DNA from: Pseudorhodoplanes sp.
Lineage (GTDB): Bacteria; Pseudomonadota; Alphaproteobacteria; Rhizobiales; Xanthobacteraceae
Length of the DNA: 64,000 nt
Assembly (NCBI GenBank): GCA_032027085.1
Contig: JAVSMS010000001.1
Span: forward strand, 2,566,501 to 2,630,500
Reading direction: 5' to 3'
This document shows, in pieces, positions 54,912 through 64,000 of the stretch (positions are counted from its first letter, which is position 1; each line of letters begins with the position of its first letter). The position numbers and the translations under genes were made by a program. Under the pieces are notes generated by a model, which saw only the letters and a list, made by a program, of their open reading frames with translations, searched no databases and was not told the DNA's origin.

Positions 54912-55664
54912 GTGCGTTCCGTGTCCCCAGACATCCTCAAGGATCTCGCGCCCACCGGCACGCTGCGCGCGGCCATCAATTACGGCAACGGCGTGCTGGC
55001 GCAGCGCGGCGCCCATGAGCAGGACGCGAAGGGTGTGTCCGCCGATCTCGCGCGCGAACTGGCGAAGCGTCTCCGCGTGCCGGTGACCTTCGTCGGCTTC
55101 GACGGGGCGGGCAAGGTCTTCGAAACGCTGAAGGCGCCCGACAGCGATCCGAGAACATGGGACGTCGCCTTTCTCGCCATCGAGCCGGTGCGCGCCGCCG
55201 AGATCGCCTTCACCGCGCCCTATGTGATCATCGAAGGCACCTACATGGTGAAGGCGGATTCGCCGATGCAGAGCGTCGGCGATGTCGACCGGGCCGGCAT
55301 CCGCATCGCGGTGGGACCGAATTCGGCTTACGATCTCTATCTCACCCGCACGCTGAAGAATGCGCAGCTCGTGCGCGCGGAGAGCGGCGGCGGGCGCGCG
55401 ATGATCGATCTGTTCCTGCGCGAGAAGCTCGACGCCGCCGCCGGCGTGCGCCAGCCGCTCGAGGATTACGCGAAGACCGATCCCGATGTGCGGGTGATGA
55501 GCGATCGCTTCATGGATATCCGTCAGGCCATGGGCACGCCGCAGGGCCGTCCCGCCGGCGCGCAATATCTGAAAGGCTTCGTCGAGGAGATGAAAGCGTC
55601 CGGTTTCGTCGCCGATGCGCTCGCGCGCAGCAACCAGCAGGCCAGCGTCGCGCCGGCGGAGTAA
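54912..55664 (+). CDS. Solute-binding-like protein without signal peptide
   Basis: A 250-residue protein of the bacterial solute-binding family 3 (SBP_bac_3; GTLRAAINYGNGVLAQRG, WDVAFLAIEPVRAAEIAFTAPYVIIEGTYMVK, RIAVGPNSAYDLYLTRTL). Most members are periplasmic amino-acid receptors with a signal peptide; here the protein begins directly with the domain. It is probably a cytosolic paralog and no transporter genes are nearby. The start is a GTG at 54912, after CACGAGG. Function unknown. Confidence 0.82.
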   Translation: MRSVSPDILKDLAPTGTLRAAINYGNGVLAQRGAHEQDAKGVSADLARELAKRLRVPVTFVGFDGAGKVFETLKAPDSDPRTWDVAFLAIEPVRAAEIAFTAPYVIIEGTYMVKADSPMQSVGDVDRAGIRIAVGPNSAYDLYLTRTLKNAQLVRAESGGGRAMIDLFLREKLDAAAGVRQPLEDYAKTDPDVRVMSDRFMDIRQAMGTPQGRPAGAQYLKGFVEEMKASGFVADALARSNQQASVAPAE

Positions 55665-55666
55665 TT

Positions 55667-55821
55667 CCCTCTCCCCGCTTGCGGGGAGAGGGTGGCGAGC
55701 AGCGAAGCTGCGAGCCGGGTGAGGGGGCGTATCCAAGTCACGAGCTGTTGAGGCGCCCCCTCACCCGACTTCCTCGCTTTCGCTCGGAAGTCGACCTCTC
55801 CCCGCAAGCGGGGAGAGGTGA
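55667..55821. repeat. Large palindromic repeat of the CCTCTCCCCGC type
   Basis: Hairpin CCCTCTCCCCGCTTGCGGGG is followed by GAGGGTGGCGAGCAGCG, GTGAGGGGGCG, then GCGCCCCCTCACCCG and CCTCTCCCCGCAAGCGGGGAG. The ends are the same arms as in the element inside uvrB (58953-59003), and the middle has complementary GAGGGGGCG/CGCCCCCTC. It separates the binding-protein gene from a convergent gene. Confidence 0.8.
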
Positions 55822-55827
55822 AGCGCG

Positions 55828-56010
55828 TCAATTCTTCTCGCAAATCTTCGCCAGCTGCTCGCGCAGCTCGGGCGTGTCCTTGTGTCCGTGCACCGCGACC
55901 GCGTGCTGCACGGCCGCGTCGAGCAGTTCCTTCTCGGTGTCGGCGGAGATCGCGACCGAGCAATTCATGTCGCTCGGATATTTGCGGCAGTCGATGGAGA
56001 CGCGTGACAT
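55828..56010 (-). CDS. DUF1059 family protein
   Basis: A 60-residue protein starting MSRVSIDCRKYPSDMNCSVAIS, with the two Cys (DCRKYP, MNCSV) typical of DUF1059, and a helical rest (AAVQHAVAVHGHKDTPELREQL). The Cys-rich pattern suggests a metal or redox role, but no function is known. The ATG at 56010 is the family start. Confidence 0.85.
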   Translation of the reverse strand: MSRVSIDCRKYPSDMNCSVAISADTEKELLDAAVQHAVAVHGHKDTPELREQLAKICEKN

Positions 56011-56252
56011 CTATTGCCTCCCGTCATGCTCTGGAAGATTCGGCGATGTTGCGCCCGTGCGTCCGGCGCGGCAACGCCGCCGCAATCACGCCTGTGCGAT
56101 TGCGCGTTGGCGCGCGAGCCGCATCCATGCGGCCTTGCCGCGCAGTTCCTCCCTGAATATCCATTCAGTTCCAAGCACTTAAGCAAATGTGATCGCGAAC
56201 CTTCGGCGCCCCCGGGCGTTGCCACCCGGATGGAAAAGGAAGGAGGCGACTC

Positions 56253-56522
56253 ATGAGGAAACTACTCATCGGCTTGACCGCGGCTGCCGCGCTTGGCGTG
56301 GCCGCGCCTGCAAGCGCTCAGGTTTATTTGGGCGCCGGCCCCGGCGGCGTCGAGGTCGGCGTGGGCGGCGCGCGCCATTACGACCGCGATTATCGTTACG
56401 GCCATCGCTATCGTCCGGGTTATCGCGCCTACGCGTATGACGACGATTGCCGCACCATCAGGTCGCGCACCGTGACGCCGAGCGGCCGCGTGATCGTCAA
56501 GACGCGCCGCGTCTGTGATTAG
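56253..56522 (+). CDS. Small secreted Arg/Tyr-rich protein
   Basis: A signal peptide (LIGLTAAAALGVAAPASAQ) precedes about 67 residues rich in Gly, Tyr, Arg and Asp (ARHYDRDYRYGHRYRPGYRAYAYDDDC). Two Cys, at DDDC and RRVCD, could form a disulfide. The start has GGAAGGAGG upstream. The gene ends at a terminator. Function unknown. Confidence 0.8.
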   Translation: MRKLLIGLTAAAALGVAAPASAQVYLGAGPGGVEVGVGGARHYDRDYRYGHRYRPGYRAYAYDDDCRTIRSRTVTPSGRVIVKTRRVCD

Positions 56523-56555
56523 TCGGGCGACTGATTGAAGGTGACGTGACTGCAG

Positions 56556-56585
56556 AACGGCTCCGCGCAAGCGGGGCCGTTTTGT
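56556..56585 (+). terminator. Intrinsic terminator after the 56253 gene
   Basis: AACGGCTCCGC and GCGGGGCCGTT pair around GCAA with one mismatch, followed by TTGTTT. Confidence 0.85.
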
Positions 56586-56597
56586 TTGTGCCGACTC

Positions 56598-56688
56598 TTA
56601 CCCTCTCCAGTCGACATCGGATGTTTCCGACTTCGACCACGTGATCATTGCGAAAATCGCGCTGACGCGATTTCGCAGGGGAGGGTGA
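56598..56688. repeat. Palindromic repeat of the CCCTCTCC type
   Basis: Outer arms TACCCTCTCC and GGGGAGGGTG enclose inner hairpins (TCGACATCGGATGTTTCCGA-like and GCGAAAATCGCGCTGACGCGATTTCGC). It has the same plan as the element at 3155-3246. Confidence 0.65.
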
Positions 56689-56699
56689 AAATGCGCGTC

Positions 56700-57188
56700 T
56701 CAGCACCCCTTCACCTGCCAGCCCTGGCCGCCGCGCAATGACTTCGCGACGCGCGTCACCAGCGCGTCGAACTCCTGCTTTCGCGCTGCCGGATAGTCGA
56801 TGGCGACGCCGTTCCACACCTGGTCGCGGCAGGTGAGGATCGCCCGGCGATAGAAGATGCGCTCGCCGCGGGTGCCCGACACCGTGATCGTGCGTTTCCT
56901 GCGCTGCCTGTAGGTGATGGTCTCGCCGTCCTTCGGCGTCTCGTAAATCTTCATCGCCTCGTCGATGCTGTCGAGCACATGCAGCGAGCCATAGATCGTG
57001 ATGGTGGCGCTCCCGTCCGGCGACGTGAACACGCGCCCGTCGTCATTCTCCGGCGCCGGTCCCATGCTCCAGTCGCGCGGCACCTCAGCCCGCGTGCCGA
57101 AGCGCGGGTTGCTGTAGACGCGCCAATCCTGCGCCAGCGCGGAGGTGGCGAGGATCAGCGCGAGGGCGGCGGGGAAGAGGCGGGGCAT
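56700..57188 (-). CDS. Secreted hypothetical protein
   Basis: A 162-residue protein with a signal peptide (LFPAALALILATSALAQDW). The mature part begins RVYSNPRFGTRAEVPRDWSMG and continues GRVFTSPDGSATITIYGSL, a pattern seen in many small exported proteins of this group. There are two Cys, in ILTCRDQ and at the very C-terminus. No function is known. The ATG is at 57188. Confidence 0.75.
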   Translation of the reverse strand: MPRLFPAALALILATSALAQDWRVYSNPRFGTRAEVPRDWSMGPAPENDDGRVFTSPDGSATITIYGSLHVLDSIDEAMKIYETPKDGETITYRQRRKRTITVSGTRGERIFYRRAILTCRDQVWNGVAIDYPAARKQEFDALVTRVAKSLRGGQGWQVKGC

Positions 57189-57240
57189 GGGTTTAAGATT
57201 CTAAGGGACGTTCATTGGGTCGCGTGGGAAGGCGCCACGT

Positions 57241-57579
57241 TCACTCTCCCTGGAGCGGCGTGGGGCGCTGGTCTGCAGAAGTTTGCAGGTCGCGATACTC
57301 TGTGGCCAATCGACTAGCGATGTAGCCCTTTGCGCGAGCCTCCGTCTTGAAGCTGGCAACCTCATCGCAGTCTGGTGCATGTTCCGCTGACTTCGGTGAC
57401 CACAGCACGACAAAAGATTTGCCTCGACGCTCGATAATCCCCGTCAGTTCATCGCTTTTGTGGGGCGACATGTGACGAGCGCCGCAATGCGGGCAGTCGT
57501 CGTCGCACATGCAGGACCATTCGTCGGTCCAGTCGCGACCGCAGCACGCGCATTTATAATGGTTGAGAAACCACGCCAT
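57241..57579 (-). CDS. Zinc-ribbon-like protein (CACC / CMCDDDCPHC)
   Basis: A 112-residue protein with a Cys-rich N-terminus: MAWFLNHYKCACCGRDW followed by CMCDDDCPHCGARHM, giving several CxxC pairs for one or two zinc ions. The rest resembles nothing I know. I start it at the ATG 57579, because GGAGGAG lies upstream; the frame's upstream TTG overlaps the DpnI-type gene stop. It is probably a tail gene of the cassette or its resident flanking gene. Confidence 0.75.
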   Translation of the reverse strand: MAWFLNHYKCACCGRDWTDEWSCMCDDDCPHCGARHMSPHKSDELTGIIERRGKSFVVLWSPKSAEHAPDCDEVASFKTEARAKGYIASRLATEYRDLQTSADQRPTPLQGE

Positions 57580-57629
57580 TTGCTCCTCCGCAACTGGAGC
57601 CGTAGGCCAGCAAATCATATTGCAGCATT

Positions 57630-58403
57630 TCAATCTGAGGACCGCAAGCGATAGGTGCCGCGACCCACAAAATCGAGATACCCTTTGTCGCGAAGAAACT
57701 GAAGCTGCTGCCGGATTTTCGGTTTGACGTTCTGATTGTTTGGATAAATGCCGCTCAGTCTTGCTTCGAAGGCGTAGACATCGTCGAGGTCAAATTCGCG
57801 CTTGCCGATCATCTCCACGCATTTCATCACTTCGAGCAGCCAGCCTTTGGCGACAGGCGTTTCGTCGCGCAGGAAAAGCGTCCGCTGCCACTGCGACAGG
57901 ACGTGACCCTTTTCGACCGGCTGGCTGTTGCGAACAAAGAAAATCTTGCCGGAATCCGGAATCTGGCTGAGCAAGATGTTACAGCCAATCCAGCCTGCGC
58001 GCCGGGCGGTGTCTGCCAACGGCTTTCGCTTCTCCAGAATTTCGGGAACGAAGAAGTGCTTGGGAACGACGAATAGGTCGACAACGCCCATTGTTTTCAG
58101 GCTGTAGTTCATGAACAGGAAATTGGGATTGTTGCTGGCAACGATCCGTTCGCGCATCGTGCGATAGGCGCCGTCGAGAGCCTTGGCGCCAAACTTTGTT
58201 TTTTGGCTTTTGAGTTCGAATTCTTCCTTGCAGGCTGAGCAGAGAAAATCCGCCACAGGCCGGTTATTTGGAAATTTGTCGAGCCTCAGGCTGCCGCAAT
58301 TTGGGCAGTAAAGGGATTTCTCGACCCATTTCTCCGTCCAGAAACGAGCGCTCTGTGAGCCGCTGATGTAGGGAGATTGAGACTCCTCAAAGCCTAACTT
58401 CAT
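57630..58403 (-). CDS. DpnI-family methyl-directed restriction endonuclease
   Basis: DpnI cuts GATC only when the adenine is N6-methylated, so no partner methylase is needed. The 257-residue product matches DpnI along its length as I recall it. The zinc motif YCPNCGS and CSACKEEF frames the PD-(D/E)xK site: Asp52 (RPVADFLC) and Glu63, Lys65 (EEFELKSQK). TARRAGWIGCNI lies in the catalytic domain, and a C-terminal winged helix (VKPKIRQQLQFLRDKGYLDFVGRGTYRL) follows. Base composition is visibly less G+C-rich than the neighbours, which suggests transfer. It starts 30 bases after its small upstream gene. Confidence 0.92.
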   Translation of the reverse strand: MKLGFEESQSPYISGSQSARFWTEKWVEKSLYCPNCGSLRLDKFPNNRPVADFLCSACKEEFELKSQKTKFGAKALDGAYRTMRERIVASNNPNFLFMNYSLKTMGVVDLFVVPKHFFVPEILEKRKPLADTARRAGWIGCNILLSQIPDSGKIFFVRNSQPVEKGHVLSQWQRTLFLRDETPVAKGWLLEVMKCVEMIGKREFDLDDVYAFEARLSGIYPNNQNVKPKIRQQLQFLRDKGYLDFVGRGTYRLRSSD

Positions 58404-58433
58404 TCTGAAATTACCTAAGCTGCGATGCAGCTT

Positions 58434-58673
58434 TTAATTCTTGCGAAAAACAATGCGCTTTCTGGTCAAATCGGTGCCTTCAGTTTGCCAGCCGGCATCG
58501 AGCCAGGAATGCGCCTGGATGTGCGAGCGGCTGTTTGACCACCATGCTTGATGCTCGTAGGCGCTTCGCGGAAGTCGGTCTCTAATAACCGCCTCGACAT
58601 CGCGAAATGATGCTATCCACGTGCGGGCGCGAACGCTTTGCAGATGATCGCGCAACGGATCGTATTTGCCCAA
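58434..58673 (-). CDS. Small Trp-rich protein upstream of the DpnI-type gene (DUF7662-like)
   Basis: A 79-residue protein: MGKYDPLRDHLQSV ... SFRDVEAVIRDRLPRSAYEHQAWWSNSRSHIQAHSWLDAGW ... IVFRKN. I recall similar domains (DUF7662 group) as stand-alone genes or next to restriction and defence genes. The start is a TTG at 58673 with GGGGAGGGG 3-4 bases upstream, which decides the start. It reads with the DpnI-type gene as one operon and could be a control or accessory factor; this is inference. Confidence 0.75.
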   Translation of the reverse strand: MGKYDPLRDHLQSVRARTWIASFRDVEAVIRDRLPRSAYEHQAWWSNSRSHIQAHSWLDAGWQTEGTDLTRKRIVFRKN

Positions 58674-58717
58674 CGTCCCCTCCCCAGAAGAGAGGCCAGC
58701 TTAAGGCAAAAAGCATC

Positions 58718-61588
<2,871 letters not shown>

Positions 61589-61788
61589 CGCGCGAATATG
61601 GGGGGAGTCGTCGAAGGGGGAAAGAGACGGAGGTCCCGAAAGAAAGACAGGGAACCTGTGGTTATTGCAAAAATGCCGCTACAACCGGAGACTGCGCCGG
61701 GGAATCATCTATACATCTCACCGTACCAGGGTGCAGGTCATCTGCGCCCGGTCCTTCCAGCCAGTGCGCATCCCTGACAAGGCTGTCT

Positions 61789-63312
61789 ATGTCTCACCCT
61801 GCATCCGATTCACGTCATCCCCGCGGCGACGACGCGGAGATGTTCGATCTCGCTCCCGTCTCGCTCTGGCTCGAGGATTACAGCGCGCTCAAGGCCCTGT
61901 TCGAAAACTGGCGCGCCGCCGGGGTCAGCGATCTGCGCGCCTATCTGCGCACCGATCCGGCGCGGGTGAAGGCCTGTTCCGAGTGCATCCGGGTGATCAA
62001 GGTGAACCGCAAGACGCTCTCCCTGTTCGGGGCGGACGATCTTGCGCATCTGGTGAGCAATCTCGGCAGTATCTTCCGCGATGACATGCTCACCACCCAC
62101 ATCGAGGAACTGGTGCAGCTCTGGCAGGGCCAGACGCATTTCGCCAGCAACACCGTCAATTATACGCTGTCCGGCGAGCGTCTCGACATCCAACTTCGCG
62201 GCGCCATCGTGCCGGGGCACGAGACAAGCTGGGATCGCGTGCTGGTGTCGATCGAGGACGTCACCGAGCGCGAGGAGGCGCGGCGCGATCTGATCGACAG
62301 CGAGAATTATGCGCGCGGCCTGTTCGCGCATTCGCCGGTCTCGCTCTGGGTCGAAGATTTCAGCGCCGTCAAGCGGCTGATCGATGAAGTGCGCATGCAG
62401 GGCATCGAGGATTTCCGCGTCTTCACCGACGTGCACGAGGAATTCGTCGCCCGCTGCATGAGCGAAATCCGCGTCCTTGATGTCAATGCGCGCACGCTCG
62501 AACTGTTCGGCGCCACCGACAAGGAGCATCTGCTCAACAATCTGCGCGAGGTGTTCCGCGACGACATGGAAGGGCCGTTCCGCGAACAGCTCATCGATCT
62601 CTGGGAGGGCAAGCTGTTCCAGCAGCGCGAGGTGGTGAATTACGCGCTCGACGGCAACAAGCTCAACCTGCTGCTGCAATTCTCGGTGATTCCGGGCCGC
62701 GAGCACGACTGGTCGCTGGTGCAGGTGGCGCTGACCGACATCACCGCGCGCAAGAAGGCCGAGGCCTATCTGGAATATCTCGGCACCCATGACGTGCTGA
62801 CCAAGCTCTACAATCGCTCCTTCTACACCGACGAGATGAACCGGCTGGAGCGCAAGGGCCCGTATCCGGTCACGATCATCATGGCCGACCTCAACGGCCT
62901 GAAGGTAGCCAACGACGAACTCGGACACGCCGCCGGCGACGCGCTGTTGCGGCGGGCGGGCGAGGTGTTCAACTCCCTCGTCGACAAGCCGCACACCGCC
63001 TCGCGCATCGGCGGCGACGAATTCGCCGTGCTGCTGCCGGGCATGGACGCTGCGGCCGGCGAGACGATCCTGGGATCGCTCAATGACCTGATCGACATCA
63101 ACAACCAGTTCTATCCGGATGTGCCGCTCAGTCTGTCGGTCGGCATCGCCACCAGCCGGCCCGGCGAGAGGCTGGAAGCCGTGGTGAAGCGCGCCGACCT
63201 GTTCATGCTCGACGCCAAGCGCGAACATTACGCCGATACGACGCACGACCGTCGGCGCCCGGACAATCCTCCGTCAGCGCAGACGGCACCATCCTCGCCA
63301 ACGGAGCATTGA
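61789..63312 (+). CDS. Tandem-PAS diguanylate cyclase
   Basis: The 507-residue cytoplasmic protein has two similar PAS domains in tandem (about residues 18-165 with APVSLWLEDYSALK and 175-325 with SPVSLWVEDFSAVK; each ends in VEDVTxRE- or LTDITARKK-type linkers), so they arose by duplication. The GGDEF domain follows: FVDLNGLK-type ADLNGLKVANDELGHAAGD and RIGGDEFAVLL. The inhibitory RxxD I-site expected before GGDEF is absent (VDKPHTAS here). It makes cyclic di-GMP, probably in response to a PAS signal. It diverges from uvrB. Confidence 0.92.
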   Translation: MSHPASDSRHPRGDDAEMFDLAPVSLWLEDYSALKALFENWRAAGVSDLRAYLRTDPARVKACSECIRVIKVNRKTLSLFGADDLAHLVSNLGSIFRDDMLTTHIEELVQLWQGQTHFASNTVNYTLSGERLDIQLRGAIVPGHETSWDRVLVSIEDVTEREEARRDLIDSENYARGLFAHSPVSLWVEDFSAVKRLIDEVRMQGIEDFRVFTDVHEEFVARCMSEIRVLDVNARTLELFGATDKEHLLNNLREVFRDDMEGPFREQLIDLWEGKLFQQREVVNYALDGNKLNLLLQFSVIPGREHDWSLVQVALTDITARKKAEAYLEYLGTHDVLTKLYNRSFYTDEMNRLERKGPYPVTIIMADLNGLKVANDELGHAAGDALLRRAGEVFNSLVDKPHTASRIGGDEFAVLLPGMDAAAGETILGSLNDLIDINNQFYPDVPLSLSVGIATSRPGERLEAVVKRADLFMLDAKREHYADTTHDRRRPDNPPSAQTAPSSPTEH

Positions 63313-63318
63313 GGCCCG

Positions 63319-63771
63319 TCACTTCCGCGCGGCGCTAATTTCCACATATGGCTCCGGCCAGAAGTTGCGGATGTCTTCAGGCATGGACTGCCGCACGTCC
63401 TCGATTTCTCCCGGCGTGATCTTGTCGGTCAGGAGCCGCAGCACTTCCGACACCTGCTGGTTCGGGTGCTCCAGCGGGTCCTTCATGAAATGCCGGGCGA
63501 CATGCGCGAGGAAATCGTCCTTGCTGCGCTTTTTGACCGGCGTTCCGGCCGGATGCCATTGCTCGTAAAAGGCGCCGCGCAGGAGGCCGGGCAGTTGCGC
63601 TCCTAGATTGGCGGCCTCATTGACCGGCAGCCAGTCGCGCACCGCATGCAGTACCGCCTTGAGCAGGCGATAGCTGCGAGCCTTGTTGTTCCATTCCAGC
63701 CGCGCGTCCAGATCGTTGATCCAGATGTGAGTGAGCTGGACGGTGTGGTCGAGACTCTCGAGTCCGCTCAT
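63319..63771 (-). CDS. DUF2267 family protein
   Basis: A 150-residue protein with the DUF2267 core: NNKARSYRLLKAVLHAVRDWLPVNEAANLGAQLPGLLRGAFYEQW and DDFLAHVARHF. Such proteins often occur in stress or low-oxygen gene sets of rhizobia and relatives; no activity is known. I chose the ATG at 63771, since the codons upstream cover a likely promoter with a FixK/FNR-type box. It converges on the diguanylate cyclase. Confidence 0.88.
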   Translation of the reverse strand: MSGLESLDHTVQLTHIWINDLDARLEWNNKARSYRLLKAVLHAVRDWLPVNEAANLGAQLPGLLRGAFYEQWHPAGTPVKKRSKDDFLAHVARHFMKDPLEHPNQQVSEVLRLLTDKITPGEIEDVRQSMPEDIRNFWPEPYVEISAARK

Positions 63772-63823
63772 GATCCATACTCCGCATTTTCGTATACAGC
63801 ATCGCGCGCAGGGCGCCGGCGCC

Positions 63824-63837
63824 TTGACCTGAATCAA
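63824..63837 (-). promoter_or_regulatory. FixK/FNR-type box upstream of the DUF2267 gene
   Basis: TTGACCTGAATCAA fits TTGAY-N4-RTCAA. Its centre at 63830.5 lies 60 bases from the ATG at 63771; placed at -41.5, it would give a transcript with an 18-base leader, the normal class II geometry for FNR/FixK activation. Confidence 0.65.
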
Positions 63838-63946
63838 CGTCAGAATATCCGTGTCGAAAGGATCAAATTAAAATTGTAGTCCGGAGCGCGGCAGATCGAG
63901 CGCGCCGGCTGCCGCGCGGTTGACGGGTTCGAGTGCGCCGCGGACA

Positions 63947-63960
63947 TTGATTTTAATCAA
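63947..63960. promoter_or_regulatory. FixK/FNR box at the right edge of the window
   Basis: TTGATTTTAATCAA matches the consensus TTGAT-N4-ATCAA at all ten fixed positions. It is 110 bases from the first box. A rightward gene beyond position 64000 is the most likely target, with the DUF2267 gene as a possible second target. Confidence 0.65.
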
Positions 63961-64000
63961 CCGCTGCCGCCGCAACCGAGCATTAGCCGCAGCCGATAGC

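Noticed and set aside
54372-55736. A 454-codon minus-strand frame opposite the binding-protein gene
   Set aside because: The + strand frame matches a known family; the minus frame does not, and it runs through a repeat element.

Overview
This window is a stretch of G+C-rich chromosome from an alphaproteobacterium of the order Hyphomicrobiales, most likely the Bradyrhizobium/Rhodopseudomonas/Afipia/Pseudolabrys neighbourhood (Nitrobacteraceae or Xanthobacteraceae). The evidence is the set of lineage-typical small families (DUF6101, DUF4170, DUF2093 and DUF1236 proteins), an Omp25-like porin, a fluoroacetate dehalogenase that aligns almost without gaps with the Rhodopseudomonas palustris enzyme as I recall it, and several families of palindromic intergenic repeats common in that group. 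The species cannot be named from this sequence. I saw no rRNA, tRNA, CRISPR array, prophage or intact insertion sequence.

Layout. 1-9072: end of mutL, rsmD, an RluB-type pseudouridine synthase, tadA, a phosphotransferase plus fluoroacetate-dehalogenase pair, a decayed vapBC locus, purD, xseA. 9073-14519: a leftward lipid A/LPS run (pmbA, cysQ-like, DUF4170, acyltransferase, waaA, lpxK). 14748-23573: DUF6101, ubiA, rsmE, an MFS transporter with two MaoC hydratases, ychF, pth, rplY, ubiK. 23720-30348: lgt, midA, pgeF, a lipoprotein, prs, a YbjN protein, proC. 30423-34879: TetR, a MarR/response-regulator/histidine-kinase operon, ilvE. 34996-43799: a Vgb-like propeller, a lipase, uvrC-pgsA-moaD-moaE, a porin, GST, cspA, rlmJ. 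44007-57188: an accessory-looking block of small, mostly secreted or membrane proteins with internal paralogy (DUF1236 array, two Cys-conserved paralogs, two 'APFSR' paralogs), RNase T2, a thioesterase, a cytosolic solute-binding-like protein, DUF2231 and DUF1059. 57241-58673: a lower-G+C cassette with a DpnI-type methyl-directed endonuclease and a small partner. 58718-63771: uvrB, a tandem-PAS diguanylate cyclase and a DUF2267 protein under a FixK/FNR-type box. A second, consensus-perfect box lies at the right edge.

Most genes are housekeeping: DNA repair (mutL, uvrB, uvrC, xseA), rRNA/tRNA modification (rsmD, rluB, tadA, rsmE, rlmJ), envelope biogenesis (lpxK, waaA, lgt, pgsA), ubiquinone (ubiA, ubiK), nucleotide and amino-acid synthesis (purD, prs, proC, ilvE) and molybdopterin (moaD, moaE). 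The strongest candidates for unusual biology are the DpnI cassette, the collapsed vapC toxin beside an intact vapB, the predicted defluorinase, palindromic repeats read in frame inside uvrB and rluB, the FixK-type boxes, and the paralogous small-secreted-protein block.
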